Assembly (NCBI GenBank): GCA_001557505.1
Contig: LSAX01000002.1
Span: 4,650,001 to 4,714,000, forward strand
DNA length: 64,000 bases
Source of the DNA: Reticulascus tulasneorum
Lineage: Eukaryota > Ascomycota > Sordariomycetes > Glomerellales > Reticulascaceae
Direction: 5' to 3'
Below are positions 1 through 11,755 of this stretch, in pieces; the first letter of the stretch is position 1; each line of letters begins with the position of its first letter. The translations under genes and the position numbers were made by a program. The notes under the pieces are model-generated. The model was given only the letters and a program-made list of their open reading frames with translations, was not told the DNA's origin and did no database searches.

Positions 1-397
1 CCATTGTAATCAGGACGCGGCTATTTTGCACTGATGACTCCGTCCGCTCTGTCGTGCACAGACCGAGTCTCATCAGGAATGAGTACAGTTCAGTAAATAA
101 GGCCAAGAAGCACCAGATGTCTTTTTAAGGAGCCGATATGTGCAGTAGCAATATTTTTGGGCTGCTCGGCGTTAGTGCTGCGCGTCATGTCGTGAGGACT
201 CCCCGCTTCAAACAGTTCGTTATGCGTTATGCTTATTCGTCGTACCTGGCAAATATTCTTGGCACCCCAAAAACGTGCTGCTGAGGATTCGGAGTATATA
301 AAACCTAAGCCCTCTGACCCTTATCACAATCAGATTCTCACTATTACAGGCCACCCTCAGTCACATCATTACCTCGATAAACCAAACAATCAATAAT
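1..397 (+). promoter_or_regulatory. upstream region with TATA box
   Basis: No gene is visible in this stretch. A perfect TATA element (TATATAAA, 295-302) lies about 95 bp before the ATG at 398. It is followed by a pyrimidine/A-rich leader typical of fungal 5' UTRs, so this is probably the core promoter of the small membrane protein gene. Confidence 0.5.
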
Positions 398-826
398 ATG
401 GCAGACAACAAGCCCCTGATCCCAAACAAGACGCACCAAGCGCCAAGCCCATCCGGCAACACGGCCCTCAAAATTCTTGGCCTCAGCCGCGTCGTCGCCG
501 GTGTACTCTGCCTCGTCACTCCCCAGGTCGCCTTGCATCTCTTCCAGCTGAAGAGCACAGAGCAAGCACCGTTTCTCGCGCGACTCTTCGGTGCCCGCGA
601 ACTCACCATTGGGCTGCTGTCGCTCGCAACCAACCAAGCCGGGCATGTCGACGAAATACGGAGGGTGTTGTTGGCGAACGTTGCCACCGACTCTGTGGAT
701 GCCGTTAGCTGTGCTCTTGGGTTTATCACTGCGACGCTGAGTGCCGGGCCTGCGCTTCTGCTTGGAGGATGTGCGGTGCCTATCGCGTTGACTGGAGTTT
801 GGGGACTTTGGAGCTCAGCTGGTTGA
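398..826 (+). CDS. small membrane protein (DUF4267-like)
   Basis: This single-exon gene encodes 142 residues. After a polar N-terminus of about 22 residues the protein has roughly three or four hydrophobic segments (about 25-45, 60-75, 100-120 and 122-138), so it is probably an integral membrane protein. The pattern of small residues and the central LFGARELTIGLL segment resemble small fungal and bacterial DUF4267-type proteins; that is an impression from motif pattern, not a search. The ATG at 398 is the first in frame after a TATA box at 295. No catalytic residues can be recognised and no biochemical role is claimed. Confidence 0.7.
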   Translation: MADNKPLIPNKTHQAPSPSGNTALKILGLSRVVAGVLCLVTPQVALHLFQLKSTEQAPFLARLFGARELTIGLLSLATNQAGHVDEIRRVLLANVATDSVDAVSCALGFITATLSAGPALLLGGCAVPIALTGVWGLWSSAG

Positions 827-1638
827 GCTTGAGTGTTGAGATGTGTAGTTGGCAACCGCTGGCTAGGCGGATTGCACTTTGCTACGATTGAACAGAGAGG
901 CCTATTGTCAGCGAAGACTCAGTTCATCACAGCCAAGTATCATAGATAATGTGATAGGGAGATTAATGTAAAAATACTCGACAGGTTCTTATGGTCGTTA
1001 CCATGGTACCAACTCATATACATGTGCAGCGGCATCCCAGGCGGGAATGCAGAAGCAGGGATTTGAGATTCATAAGCTGAGCGTAGACCGCCTATTTTCT
1101 CGACGTCTCCGTGAGTGCATGACATGTTGTAAAGTCACTATGTATGAACTCTAAAGTCACATTCAAGACTAGCTATGCCGGCTCATTAGCCATGTTCGTT
1201 TCTATAGTGTGGTTCCTTTAGACAGGCCCTTGGTGACTTGAGCTGCTCGTTACAACACTAAGATAGTTTCAACATTTTCTCGTGGGATACAACACCCTGG
1301 CTGGCACATGAAAAACCATGTGGGATTTGCAAGCTTGGTTAAATTGTTTCCATATCTATTGCACGCATTGTAAAACTCCATTTCCTCTCTACCGTAGTAT
1401 AGGGCCTGTTCCCCCTGAGAACGCTTGGCCCCTCCATGATATCAATAATTGGGGAATCCTTTGTCGATCTCTTCTTATGCAATCTCTTCTTATGCAATAT
1501 ACTGCTCCCAGCAAAGTCGTCAAACCCTAGCACAACTCAACCGAGCATCTAGTTTCGGGGGTCATGTCATTTCAATATATCGTATTTCGATGTATTCTAT
1601 AGTCTTCATGTGCATCATTATAGAGATTGGAATCCGTG
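827..1638. other. intergenic, no gene seen
   Basis: About 0.8 kb between the convergent ends of the small membrane protein and the five-exon membrane protein. Short open frames here lack codon structure or motifs. A perfect 15-bp tandem duplication lies at 1468-1482 and 1483-1497. Confidence 0.5.
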
Positions 1639-4030
1639 TCAAGACCGCGGCAGCGGCCCGGCTAATGGTTGTGGCACCGTCGGTTCGGAGGACTCTAAAG
1701 GAGCTTGTGGTTTGAACACAGATGTATGTGCAGGAGAGGGCGTGTCTAGGTCAGAAGAGACCACGATGGCAGGTGAGCTTTGACCCCTCGGTACGGTGAC
1801 GATGGAGGCCGCGGAGGACATTGATTGACTGTTCCGCGTATGACTATGATGGACCGGCGACGGAACCTCTAGCGTTTTCCGCCGCACTTGCGGCCCACCT
1901 CTAGTTGGACCACTAGACGATGGCGGAGCCGCGTACTGCGGCTCGGATGAGGTTCGCTCAGCGGGAAAAGTGCTAGCGTGCGGTGTTTGAGGCGATGCAG
2001 GCGTAGGTGTCGTAGGGTCAAGTTCGATGCCGAGACCAGAGATAACGCTGCCTGTGAAGCTACCTGCTATGGAACGCTCTCTGCGAAGCCCGGGTGTAGC
2101 GTTCCCATCATCATCCCGGCGCATGTTGTACCGCTCCCTGATCTGGGCCAGCTCACGATTCCGGCTCTGCTCTCCCGGGACCTCAGGGAAGTCGAGCGCT
2201 GGCCCACGCTTGAACTCGGAGTCATCGAACCAGTCGTGCGCTGCGGCTCCGAGGTTGTTGCCAATGGCGATCAAAGTCTTGGCTACCTTGCGTCTATTCC
2301 CAATATCGGCTGATGACCGCTTGGCCTGATGGCCGTGTCCCAGCGAAGGCCGACTCATCCCTGGCGTCAGCTCACTCGAGAAGCTAAGTCGAGTGTCCGT
2401 AGCAGCCGTGGTGGCGAGAGAGTGGGTGGAGGGTGCGCGAAGTAGGCCAATTCCAATTTCTTGCATTGCCGGCGAGTCGATAGTCTCCTGCTGTTGAGCC
2501 TCGAAGACGTCGCCATTAATGCTTCGAGCGCCTCTGATGCTTGGCTCGTAGTCTCCGCTGGGTCGGGCGTGAAAGGTCATGGGACGTTCGCCTCCAATGT
2601 AGTGATGTGAACAGTTGCAATGATGCATGGATGCAGTCGTGTTCGCTTCCTCCTCCGCGGCCTCCACATCTGCTGCCAAGAGAAGGTACAGCGATCCCAA
2701 GGCAGCGAGTGAAGCTCCAACGATTGGTGCCCATCCGCCTATAAGCCAAGATGTCAGTTAACGTTGTAGAGTTGTGATAAGTTCAGGTCATCACATACCG
2801 ATATTTGTGATGGGCTCAGTCTGATATCTTACTTGGCGGCTGAAGAAGTTCATCTCGCCAATTATAAGAATAGCAAGAACTGCTCCAACGAATAGAGGAA
2901 TCTCGACGACACTGAGAAAGAACCTGATCATGGTATTGATCCCCTTCATATTCTCGACCGTGGCACCATTGGTTCCCTCAATTGTCTGGTCAATCCGTGC
3001 ATCATCACCTTCCTCACCAAATCGTGACTTCCAGTTGATCTCGAGGATCTTGAACAGCATGGAGACCAACGAAAGAATGGCCGGGATGCAGCAAGCAGCT
3101 GCGAGGAGCGTGGCCGTGCCGAAATTGAGCTTGTCTGGCGCGGGGATCACGTAGATGTTGTTCGCCGCGCCGCCTCGCATGGGGGAGTATGGACCGGCAT
3201 CAATGGAACAAGTGAGGCCACAGGTGGCGCTTTCGCTGTCGAGAAATCTGTGCACATCATGGGGGATTGGATTCCCAAAGTCGTCCAGCATGCAATCGGA
3301 TGTGTTGATCCGGTAAAACTCGACTGTTAAGCTCAGAAGTCCTTCAAGATAAGCCTCAGTTAGAATGTTGTGCAATTGCCCCATACCAGACCCGTTGCTC
3401 ACCAGCAAGAATGAGCCCAGTCCATACAAAAATGGTGTTTCGACCAGGATCATAAAAGTAAGTCCGGGATAACCTGACGGTGACCGGAGCGGCTAAGATG
3501 CCTATGGAGCATAGCTGAAAAGCGCCGTACACATCCATATCAACTGCACCTGGGGCCCCGGGGGCGGTCAGCTGCGAGGCTCAATTGCAGCACTGTACCA
3601 GTGCCGGCACGCAAAGACTCACCGTCGACATGCACTGCCGCGAGAACAATGCCATGGAGGGCTGCGACGGCGGGAAACAGTAAGGCGGCCGCTAAGCAGG
3701 CGTTCCTAAGCCATTCCGTCTTTCTGGCAAGCACGCATGCTGCTACCAGGACGTAGTACCTGGAAAGATGGGTCAGAATTTCAATCGGGCCAGCGAGTCG
3801 AGCGCTAAAACGGGACTGGGGGCGCCTGAAGAACAGGCAAAACAAGGTGGAGATACTAACAGCGCTCTTGATCCCGGTCCGTATTGACCGGAGACCGGCC
3901 AAGCGCACACGACTTGGAAAGCATCGACGGTGGCATTCGCGGCTACGCCTAGGGAGGATGGCGAAAAGCCGGCGGCATCGCTTCGATGAACGAGAGTACC
4001 CAGCAGCGAGGCTGGAGGGAACGCTGGCAT
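1639..4030 (-). CDS. multi-pass fungal membrane protein, five exons
   Basis: Reading on the minus strand, exons are 4030-3861, 3759-3623, 3549-3403, 3341-2799 and 2738-1639. They are joined by GT..AG introns of 101, 73, 61 and 60 bp, and every join keeps frame (2097 nt, 698 residues). The first half has about six to seven hydrophobic helices, including one at the start of exon 2, one after the 3549 junction, two in exon 4 and one spanning the exon 4/5 junction (GGWAPIVGASLAAL). The last 330 residues are low-complexity, Ser/Pro-rich and charged, as in a cytosolic tail. I know of similar uncharacterised proteins in Sordariomycetes but no assigned function. An in-frame GTG lies upstream at 4117, but the ATG at 4030 is the natural start. 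Confidence 0.8.
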
Positions 4031-5129
4031 GGCATGACCTCTCCGCCCAACTTGGGAGAAAATGGCTTTTTGTGCTGGAGTGGGAAAGGGAACAGCCCCA
4101 AAGATTGTTTCGAGCACGTTGTCCGGCTCTTGTAATCTATTCGTTCGTTGGCGGCTTGGAAGTAGGCATGGTTCGGAGGGAAAGTGGAGGACGGAATCTC
4201 TTTGAACGCCTTTGTGGTACGCGTGGCGGGCTTGGCTCAGGACCTATGCTAAATCAGATACCGGGCGTTGCCTTTAAGTCCTGGAAACGTGGTGCAGATC
4301 AGTGACGAGGGTGGCACAAACGCCACTGGTCTCTGGGTCTTTGAGTCTCGGCGAATTTGGGCACCGCAAACAAAACATTTAAATTATCTTGGCCAGTCAG
4401 TCGGTCATCCGTGTCGTCGCTCCTTCAAGGCTGGCGGTGAGATGCCGCGGGTGACACAGCATATCACCTTGCCGCTCTAGGAAGTTGTGTGAGGTATTAA
4501 TCATTGTACGTGTACTCGCAGTTCTTCCCGAATGGTCATTTGCATCAATCCCACACATCGAAGGAGTGGCGCGGTCACACACTAAGGAAGAGGGTACCAG
4601 GCAAGGCTGTTCTGAGGACGAAAGCACGAAGATCCTTATCATCTTCCCAGCGGTTTCCCGTCCCCGGAGACAAACAGACAAACCAGAGACCAGCACATGG
4701 GAAGATAAATCGCCAATTGTGCTGATCCCAGTCTTCGTATTGGCGTTTCTTACCCGAGTCGTGTGGCTGGCTGCGGGGTAGCCGGGCGAAGAAACCCATC
4801 AAATCGAATCTCAGGTGAGCTTCTATGCATCCATCCAGTGTGCTGCGCCTCACATCATTCCGCTTGTCACATCCCAAGAACCGGCGCTGCACCAGTGCCG
4901 TCACTGACTGGACTAGCAAGCATTAGCTTAGCTTAGGGCTAGCCTGATTTGGTACTTCAACGCTGTGCGCAAGGATTTGCTCCTCTCACTCAACAATCGC
5001 AGTACTCTTCAACTTCAATCTCACTTGAGCGCATTGCGCTCTCTGTGTCTGTCAGTCCGTGACCACGTCGATGCCATCTTCCCAGATCGACTACTGACTG
5101 TCAGTCGAGTCGCAAAGGATTTTGTCAAA
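4031..5129. promoter_or_regulatory. divergent promoter region
   Basis: About 1.1 kb separates the starts of two divergently transcribed membrane-protein genes (minus from 4030, plus from 5130). The long open frames on both strands around 3850-4900 do not match each other's codon pattern or any family. Pyrimidine-rich leader sequence (about 4980-5060) precedes the transporter ATG. No further elements can be supported. Confidence 0.45.
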
Positions 5130-7597
5130 ATGCGAGACGAACTCGACACTGAACAGATCAAAGAGTGGCGGTCCATCATCACTCTCATCATTTTCGTAAT
5201 CGCCAGTGAGTGAATGGCCCAACGTCCCCCCGGGAAAGGGAAGTTTGTTTCTGTGCAGCTAATCTCCTCAGATCTTGTGGTGCTGTTTCCTTTTCATATT
5301 CCTGTCTATGTCCCTCGACGACTTTATGATGGCTTTTTGGATGCTTTAAGTACCTTGAGGATAATATCCCCGAGAGAGGACCATGTCAAGCATGATGAGA
5401 ATGGCAAAGTTAAGAGCCTCGTACGGCTGAACTTTCCCATGAACCTTGTGACGGCACCGCTTATAGCAGATCTCTTCCTGCTTGCCATCCTGGCCATTGG
5501 CCGAACAGAAGTGCATGATGGTACCGTCGGGGCCAACCATATCTTCCCCATCGACATTATGGTCTTCTTCATTACCCTGGCATACATCGCCATTTCCATC
5601 GATGCTTCCGGCCTGATCAGATACCTGGCGTTTAAGGTGCTGCAATGGGGAGGTGAAGTGGGTCACAGGCTGTTCTTCTACCTCTACGCCTTCTTCTTCA
5701 TCCTAGGCAGCTTCATCGGGAACGACCCGATTATCCTGTCCGGCACTGCTTTCCTATCCTACATGACCCGTGTGTCGAGCAACATTGTCCACCCGAGAGC
5801 ATGGATTCACACTCAGTTCGCTATAGCCAACATTGCCTCGGCAATTCTCGTCTCCTCGAACCCGACCAATCTTGTGCTCGCAGGCGCCTTCAAGATCAAG
5901 TTCATCGAGTACACGGCTAACATGATTGTCCCTGTTGTTATCACGGCTATCATTCTCTTCCCTTTCCTGCTATACATTGTCTTCGCAAACGAGTCCCTCA
6001 TCCCCGTCTCCATCAAGATGCACGATCTGCCGGAGGAGGCCAAGGCCAAGAAACCCGTCAACCCCAATATCCCTCACGCCAGAGGGAACATTGAGGAAGA
6101 GGAAAATTCACTTTCCAACGATGAACAGGGAAAGCTTCTATCACTTGAAGAGATCATGAACCCCTTTTTGGACAAAGGAGGTGCAGCCTTCGGGGCGGTG
6201 GTGATGGCTGCGACTCTCGTCACCGTCTTAGCGCTCAACGCCGCTAACACATCCGGCAAGGAACAGCAAGTCTTCTGGGTAACCTTGCCAGCTTCGTTCG
6301 TCATGCTGTGCTGGGATCTCGCGTTCGGCTGGCACAACCGACGTGAAACACGTGAGATCGCTCAGAAAGGACGCCGCGAGGTTGAATATGCTCGAGTCAA
6401 ACGAGCTATCAGAGAGGAAGACGAGGCAAAACAACTTGCTCTGGGGCATGAACGTGCAACCAGTCTATCTGAGAAAGACCCCGCATTAGCACGACCGGAC
6501 TTGGCAGAAGCTCCGTTACAGAGCCAGGGTGGCGGCGGTGGCGCGAACAGTAACACTACTGATACCGATGACGATATCTTGCTAGCGGGGGACAATACTG
6601 GATCGAAACCGCCAGGTCTCAATAACCAGTCTCATCTTAGTTCCGCGCTTCCGTCATCCGAAAATGGGGACGGTTCGTCGCTTGTGTCGAATCCCCAATA
6701 TGAATCTTCAGACTCGGCGCTCGCGCCGAAAGCTGCCCAGCTACAGCTCGGCCGGCCAACCAGCGCGATGAGCACGCTGGACGAAAAGAAAATGATTTCC
6801 CATGGGGGCTCCAATCACCGACCACAAGGAGTGTTTGACGCAAGTCCGAATGGGGAGATGGACGAGAAGAGGCAGCAGGAGGAGCTGGAGCTCGAGAGAC
6901 GGATCTCGTTCGAGCTGGAGAAACGGCAGGCGCGTCAACCGAAAACCCTTGTATCGCTGGTTACATTCGCGTACAGGTGGATGCAGGATACTTTTCCTAC
7001 CGTCATGGCGGTGATGGGGCACTTGCCTTTTGCCCTCGTACCTTTTGCGTTCGCCATGTTCGTCCTCGTCCAGGCGTTGGTCACCAAAGGCTGGGTCCCA
7101 GTGTTTGCATATGGGTGGGACCATTGGGTGGAAAAGACGGGCACGATCGGCAGTATTGGCGGTATGGGATTTCTCTCCGTGATCCTGTCTAACGTAAGTT
7201 TTCACATTTGATCGCATCACCGAACGTGATCGGCTAACATTCCGCCGATTAGTTTGCGGGCACAAATATCGGCACTACCATTCTGCTATCCCGAGTTATT
7301 CAAGCATGGCAGGAGATCCACCACAGAAACGGGGTCCCAATCAGCGATCGAACGTTCTGGGCAACGGTGTACAGCATGGCCCTCGGCGTCAACTATGGTG
7401 CTTTCAGCACGGCCTTCAGTGCGTCGTTGGCCGGTCTCCTGTGGCGGGATATTCTTGCCCGAAAACACATTCGCGTCCGCAGCCTCGACTTCGCCCGCGT
7501 GAACCTTCCCATCATCGCCATCTCCATGACAGTTGGCTGCGCTGTCCTTATTGGTGAGGTGTATATCATGAGGGACACCTCTCCTTATGATTCATGA
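5130..7597 (+). CDS. ArsB/CitT-type ion transporter family protein
   Basis: Exons 5130-5205, 5272-7193 and 7253-7597 are joined by 66- and 59-bp GT..AG introns, giving 2343 nt and 780 residues. The N-terminal part has a run of hydrophobic helices with GNDPIILSGTAFL and SSNPTNLVLAG. These Asn/Pro-rich re-entrant motifs are typical of the citrate-transporter/ArsB/NhaD (ion transporter) superfamily. A long polar, Ser/Gln/Glu-rich cytosolic loop (about residues 385-580) separates the two transporter halves. The second half resumes with helices and a matching SNFAGTNIGTTILLSR motif encoded across the last intron. The real start is the short first exon, MRDELDTEQIKEW; the ATG at 5214 lies inside the intron. 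Substrate (arsenite, dicarboxylate or Na+/H+ exchange) cannot be decided from sequence. Confidence 0.88.
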
Positions 7598-8182
7598 ACA
7601 TTACATCCATTGCATCATGGGCTGGTGAAGCATTTAGAATATCTTTTAAATTATCGCGAGACCGCAACGGTTACTCGCCATCACGGGATTCGTGATAATT
7701 CCAAACACGGCAATGTCTACTAGAAGAGCAAATATTAGTGTATAGAATGGTGGACTCCGAGTATATAGTCAACGCCGAAGTACTAATAGACGCCACATTA
7801 TGATTCTGTTGTACGGACATCATTCGCCGCTGGTGGGAAATTTTGATGCGTAGCCTAATAGCTATGAAATCCCCAATGATTTATGCACAATCCTGCAATA
7901 TATTGTGAGGACATCTAAGCCAGCTGAAACAGCACACTACTAAGTCTATGCTATTGGCTGATCTGAAGGTTAATTATGAAAGGCTGCGCCACTGAAAGTC
8001 TCGCTAAAAATTACTGGATGCTGTTTGGGTCTTGAGCTGCAGAACTTACTAGGGTGACAATATATACCCTAAAACTTCTGACATCGAGATCGTCGGGCGT
8101 AGTAGTTATTTACTACAGGCTTCATCAAGTTCAACACACTGCAGGTTCCAAGGCTGTCCTATCCGATTGCATATGCTGTAAC
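7598..8182. other. intergenic, no gene seen
   Basis: About 0.6 kb between the transporter and the HET gene, both on the plus strand. It is A+T-leaning with no open frame of note. It must hold the 3' UTR of the first gene and the promoter of the second. An upstream in-frame ATG at 8056 lies before the preferred HET start. Confidence 0.4.
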
Positions 8183-10120
8183 ATGGGAGCTCACAATTCC
8201 CGGTCGTCGCTGTACGAACCTCTAGATAAGCACACTCGCGAAATCAGGCTGCTCAAGATCACCAATTCATCTTCGAAACTTCACAAGCGAATGATATTCG
8301 ATGTCCAAACTTTCCAGCTGAACAAAACTCCTCCTTACGATGCACTATCATATGTGTGGGGGAGTCCCACGGCCACACAAGAAATACGGCTTAGAGGAAT
8401 ACCCGTTCGCATCACCAAAAATTTGTTCGCGGCGCTAAGACAACTGCGTGAGCGGAGCGATTGTCAATGGATATGGGTCGATGCGCTCTGTATCAATCAG
8501 GAAGACTCCGACGAGAAAGGGTATCAAGTTCCGTTGATGCGTGGTGTCTACTCCCGTGCTAGGAGGGTGCTCTCCTGGTTGGGAGAAAGCACTGACGAGA
8601 TAGGCATTGCCATGTCTTCTCTCAAGCTCTGGGCTGATGCGATCACTGCCGTGGTCCCAAGAATGGATGATTGGCCAGGAGTCGACGAGGCTTTGGCCAT
8701 TTTCTCAAGGGTAGCTGAGCCTTTTGACGTCGCGAAGCTAACTGCAATCGAGCACTTCTTCGCCCTCCCATATTGGCGCAGGATCTGGATTATTCAGGAG
8801 GTTTTTCTCGCTTCCAAATGCGTCGTTTTGTGTGGACCGCGCGAGATACTGTTCGATGACATCTTTCGGGTAAAAGACTTCTGGGTCAAGCTACCCAACG
8901 GATGCGTAGGTGTATCTGATCGTCAAAAAGTCGAAGAGGCCATCAACAGTTTTATGAGTTTCTCTGCTCTCACCGAGAAAGGGCCAACCACGGGAGCTGT
9001 CCCTTCATCAGCAGAGCAATACTTGTTGTTTCTGGACACCATTACGACTAGCTCCCAATTTCTGTCATCAAACCCTCGAGACAAGATCTATGGCGTACTG
9101 GGTCTTTTTAAAGGAGAGGAGGCACGGATCCAGCCTCAATACGGTAAAGACGTACAAGACGTTTATATAGAGGCCACGAGACAGATTTGTCTCGGCAGCA
9201 ACCGATTGGATTTCTTATCCTTTGCAGGGTCGGGCACACCCACAACGCCGTCGGCCTTCACCCTCCCATCTTGGGTCCGCGACTTTGGCAGCCGAGATGG
9301 ATTGAGCGGATTCCACGGCATGAACTCCAATGGAGCAGGGTCTTGGACGACTAGATTTCGAGCAAGTGGTTGGACCGCTGCGGAGTGCGATTTCGATACA
9401 TCTGCAAAGCTGCTGCAGGCCAAAGGTGTCTTATGCGATAAGATTACTTCCTTGAGCCCGCCAGAGAGCAACGTACTTGAACGTGTATCCCGCTGGACGC
9501 GCTTCGCGGAACATGAGCAACTCCTTCCACACCCTTGCAACTTGACAACGAAACACGCTCTATTCAGGAATCTCATTGCCGACCGCTTCGGTCATGGAGA
9601 TGGCCTTTTGTCTTTTTTCAGCATTCAGCTCGAAACAGAGTTCTTCAGGCTGGCTCGAGGCTACTTGACTACACTGGAGCTTAACGAAGAGGTGACAGGG
9701 GCTGATGAACAACTTGACAACAATTCTGGGTTACCATATCGGAAAACTTTGGCAGAAGACTTTATGGGTCCGCAGAGGTTGTTTGAATCGCATACATGGT
9801 TGGAACAACTTGTCCAGATAAATGACGAAGAGGAGATATTTGACGAAGTGCGATTCTTCGAGGCATGGCTCTCGGTTAGCTCACTTCATCGGTCTCTGTT
9901 TGTGACGGACCGGGGTTACCTAGGCTTAGGCCCGAAGGGGTGTCATATTGAAGATAGAGTGGCCATTGTGCTCGGCTGTTCTGTACCTCTTATTATAAGG
10001 CCTAAGGGGGACAATTTTGAATTGGTAGGCGATGGGTATGTGTACGGCATGATGTACGGGGAACTGAAGAGGCAGGTGGAAAGCGGAACCCTGGTAGTCG
10101 AGGATATTATCCTGGAGTAA
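8183..10120 (+). CDS. HET domain protein (heterokaryon incompatibility)
   Basis: This intronless gene encodes 645 residues. The N-terminal third is a clear HET domain: PYDALSYVWGS at about residues 50-60, then IWVDALCINQ around residue 95 and the WIIQEV motif near residue 200, in the order usual for the family. The C-terminal end has RGYLGLGPKGC followed by a hydrophobic strand and GDGYVYGMMYGE, the usual C-terminal signature of long HET proteins. HET proteins mediate non-self recognition and regulated cell death when incompatible strains fuse; the family is large and most members are untested. The ATG at 8183 is preferred because the residues encoded upstream do not look like part of the domain. 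No NACHT, ankyrin or WD repeats are attached. Confidence 0.93.
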   Translation: MGAHNSRSSLYEPLDKHTREIRLLKITNSSSKLHKRMIFDVQTFQLNKTPPYDALSYVWGSPTATQEIRLRGIPVRITKNLFAALRQLRERSDCQWIWVDALCINQEDSDEKGYQVPLMRGVYSRARRVLSWLGESTDEIGIAMSSLKLWADAITAVVPRMDDWPGVDEALAIFSRVAEPFDVAKLTAIEHFFALPYWRRIWIIQEVFLASKCVVLCGPREILFDDIFRVKDFWVKLPNGCVGVSDRQKVEEAINSFMSFSALTEKGPTTGAVPSSAEQYLLFLDTITTSSQFLSSNPRDKIYGVLGLFKGEEARIQPQYGKDVQDVYIEATRQICLGSNRLDFLSFAGSGTPTTPSAFTLPSWVRDFGSRDGLSGFHGMNSNGAGSWTTRFRASGWTAAECDFDTSAKLLQAKGVLCDKITSLSPPESNVLERVSRWTRFAEHEQLLPHPCNLTTKHALFRNLIADRFGHGDGLLSFFSIQLETEFFRLARGYLTTLELNEEVTGADEQLDNNSGLPYRKTLAEDFMGPQRLFESHTWLEQLVQINDEEEIFDEVRFFEAWLSVSSLHRSLFVTDRGYLGLGPKGCHIEDRVAIVLGCSVPLIIRPKGDNFELVGDGYVYGMMYGELKRQVESGTLVVEDIILE

Positions 10121-10417
10121 ATATTACTCGAGCAGCTGCTGGGGACCAAGTATAGCAACATGAAATTAACCACACATGGTACTGCGTGTAAAAATGGAAT
10201 GATATCAGAATGCTGAGTAAAGCAGCAGAGCCAACTGCTAGGTATAAAGACTAATTACATAATCCAATGCTCTGAAGCCACAAAAGATAGGGCGATGTTT
10301 GGTCCACGCTTATTCTGCTCGATTCCCGGGTATAGTAATGAGACCCACGATTGCCTGGCTAGTAGAGGCTCCGTTGATGCGACTCCTCGCTAGAGGCGAC
10401 ATTCACGCTAAGATCTG

Positions 10418-11755
10418 TCACGCTGCGGCTCTGTCCACCAAGTCCTCCAACAGCGTCCATACAGATCTCGGAACTTCTTCTCCCGCGATATCTCTAACCG
10501 CGGGCGTGAAGATCTTGACTCGTCCCTCCGAGATTACGAAGCCCCCGCAAGCGATCTTCGTAATCCGGACCCCAGGGTGGAACATGTCCAATGCTAGATG
10601 ACTGTCAAGATAGTGCGATAATGCGTCAAGGAACGGTTGCTTGTTCGGCTCCGGGTCACCGTCAAGTTGCTTGTTCCGCCAATGCCAGCCCTCATCATCC
10701 TTGTTACCAGCAAGTCTCCTTCGCTTTCGTAAATCGTCCTCCCACCCCTGTGACGGTCCCTTTCTCTTTGCTGCATTCGCTCTAGTGGCCAAAGATTCGT
10801 CGAGGGTTTCGCCTGCTTGGGTGAACCGCCGCAGGTCTTCCGCTGGGATGATGATATCGACAGATTTTATCCCAAGGCCCTCGTTCGATTCTTCGGCATC
10901 ACCTTCGCTAGTGGTGTTTGATTCAGACGGTGCGACGTAGAAGCCCAACGTCAAGACCATGTCCTTTGCCAACGATCCCCTTGACGGCAATCCCGCGTCT
11001 TCAGCCCACCGCTCCCAGCTCTGAACCAGACTCCTTGTGCCCAACCGCATTGAGTTAACTCGACAGTCGAAAGAAGTCGACAGGAAGTCAATGATTATCG
11101 ACTTAAGTGACGCTGGCATTCGAAGCAGAAGGAGTGGCAGATGGACGAACCGGGTCTCATCTGCTTCTGTGGCTGTTGCTAACAGGCCAGGGATAGCAAG
11201 ACTGCTCGATGATGGAATCGGATCATCCGCATGTGGTCGTTGCTTGTCGGATAGAATGGGCAGGAGGAGCCCTGTGCATAAGGCATGCTCATACCGCACT
11301 TCTACCCATAGACATCTTTTCTTCCTCGTCTTCCCTTGTTCGGTCTCCAGTGCCGCCTCGCTGCTCAGATCCCGACTGGGCGGTCGCGCAGCTGGCTCTT
11401 CTTCCACACCGAGTAGTCTTCCGGCATCAATCCATTGTATTGCGACGCGTTCCAAAGCGCCAGCTCGTCCCAGAGAGCTGTCCTCGCCCTCCAGGCCTAC
11501 CTGGACTCCGCGGACAACGTCACCCACTAAAGTATCCCGTAGTCGCTGCGACAACACCTGTAGTCTTTCCGCTGTCAAGCCGTTCGAGCCCACGAAAAGA
11601 GGCGAGGCGCGGTGTGTGGAGAATGTCGTATTAAAGAATGGCGGGGGAAGTTCGCGTTCCTCTTGCTGTTCAAAGCTGTTCGATGGAGGTGACGACGGAA
11701 TTGCTTCGGCAGACTGTCTAGCCCTAGGCGCAGGCTTTCGGTGTCGAGGAGGCAT
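10418..11755 (-). CDS. fta1: CENP-L-type kinetochore subunit (Sim4 complex Fta1)
   Basis: A single exon on the minus strand encodes 445 residues. The N-terminus is basic and disordered. FFNTTFSTHRASPLFVG then leads into LSQRLRDTLVGDVVRGVQVG, the pattern I associate with fungal Fta1, the CENP-L/Iml3 relative of the constitutive centromere network. The second half has a beta-rich, basic region (KRKGPSQGWEDDLRKRRRL) and ends with GGFVISEGRVKIF, likely the closing CENP-L fold. The protein would act at the inner kinetochore with a CENP-N partner. The ATG at 11755 begins MPPRHRKPAPR; an in-frame ATG seven codons upstream is possible. It converges with the HET gene, 297 bp apart, and that gap holds nothing recognisable. 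Confidence 0.82.
   Translation of the reverse strand: MPPRHRKPAPRARQSAEAIPSSPPSNSFEQQEERELPPPFFNTTFSTHRASPLFVGSNGLTAERLQVLSQRLRDTLVGDVVRGVQVGLEGEDSSLGRAGALERVAIQWIDAGRLLGVEEEPAARPPSRDLSSEAALETEQGKTRKKRCLWVEVRYEHALCTGLLLPILSDKQRPHADDPIPSSSSLAIPGLLATATEADETRFVHLPLLLLRMPASLKSIIIDFLSTSFDCRVNSMRLGTRSLVQSWERWAEDAGLPSRGSLAKDMVLTLGFYVAPSESNTTSEGDAEESNEGLGIKSVDIIIPAEDLRRFTQAGETLDESLATRANAAKRKGPSQGWEDDLRKRRRLAGNKDDEGWHWRNKQLDGDPEPNKQPFLDALSHYLDSHLALDMFHPGVRITKIACGGFVISEGRVKIFTPAVRDIAGEEVPRSVWTLLEDLVDRAAA

Noticed and set aside
3773..4117. Start of the five-exon membrane gene at 4117
   Set aside because: The codon at 4117 is GTG, not ATG; the ATG at 4030 fits better.
5214..5271. ATG at 5214 as start of the transporter
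   Set aside because: It lies inside a GTGAGT..CTCAG intron; splicing from the ATG at 5130 gives MRDELDTEQIKEW and a continuous helix.
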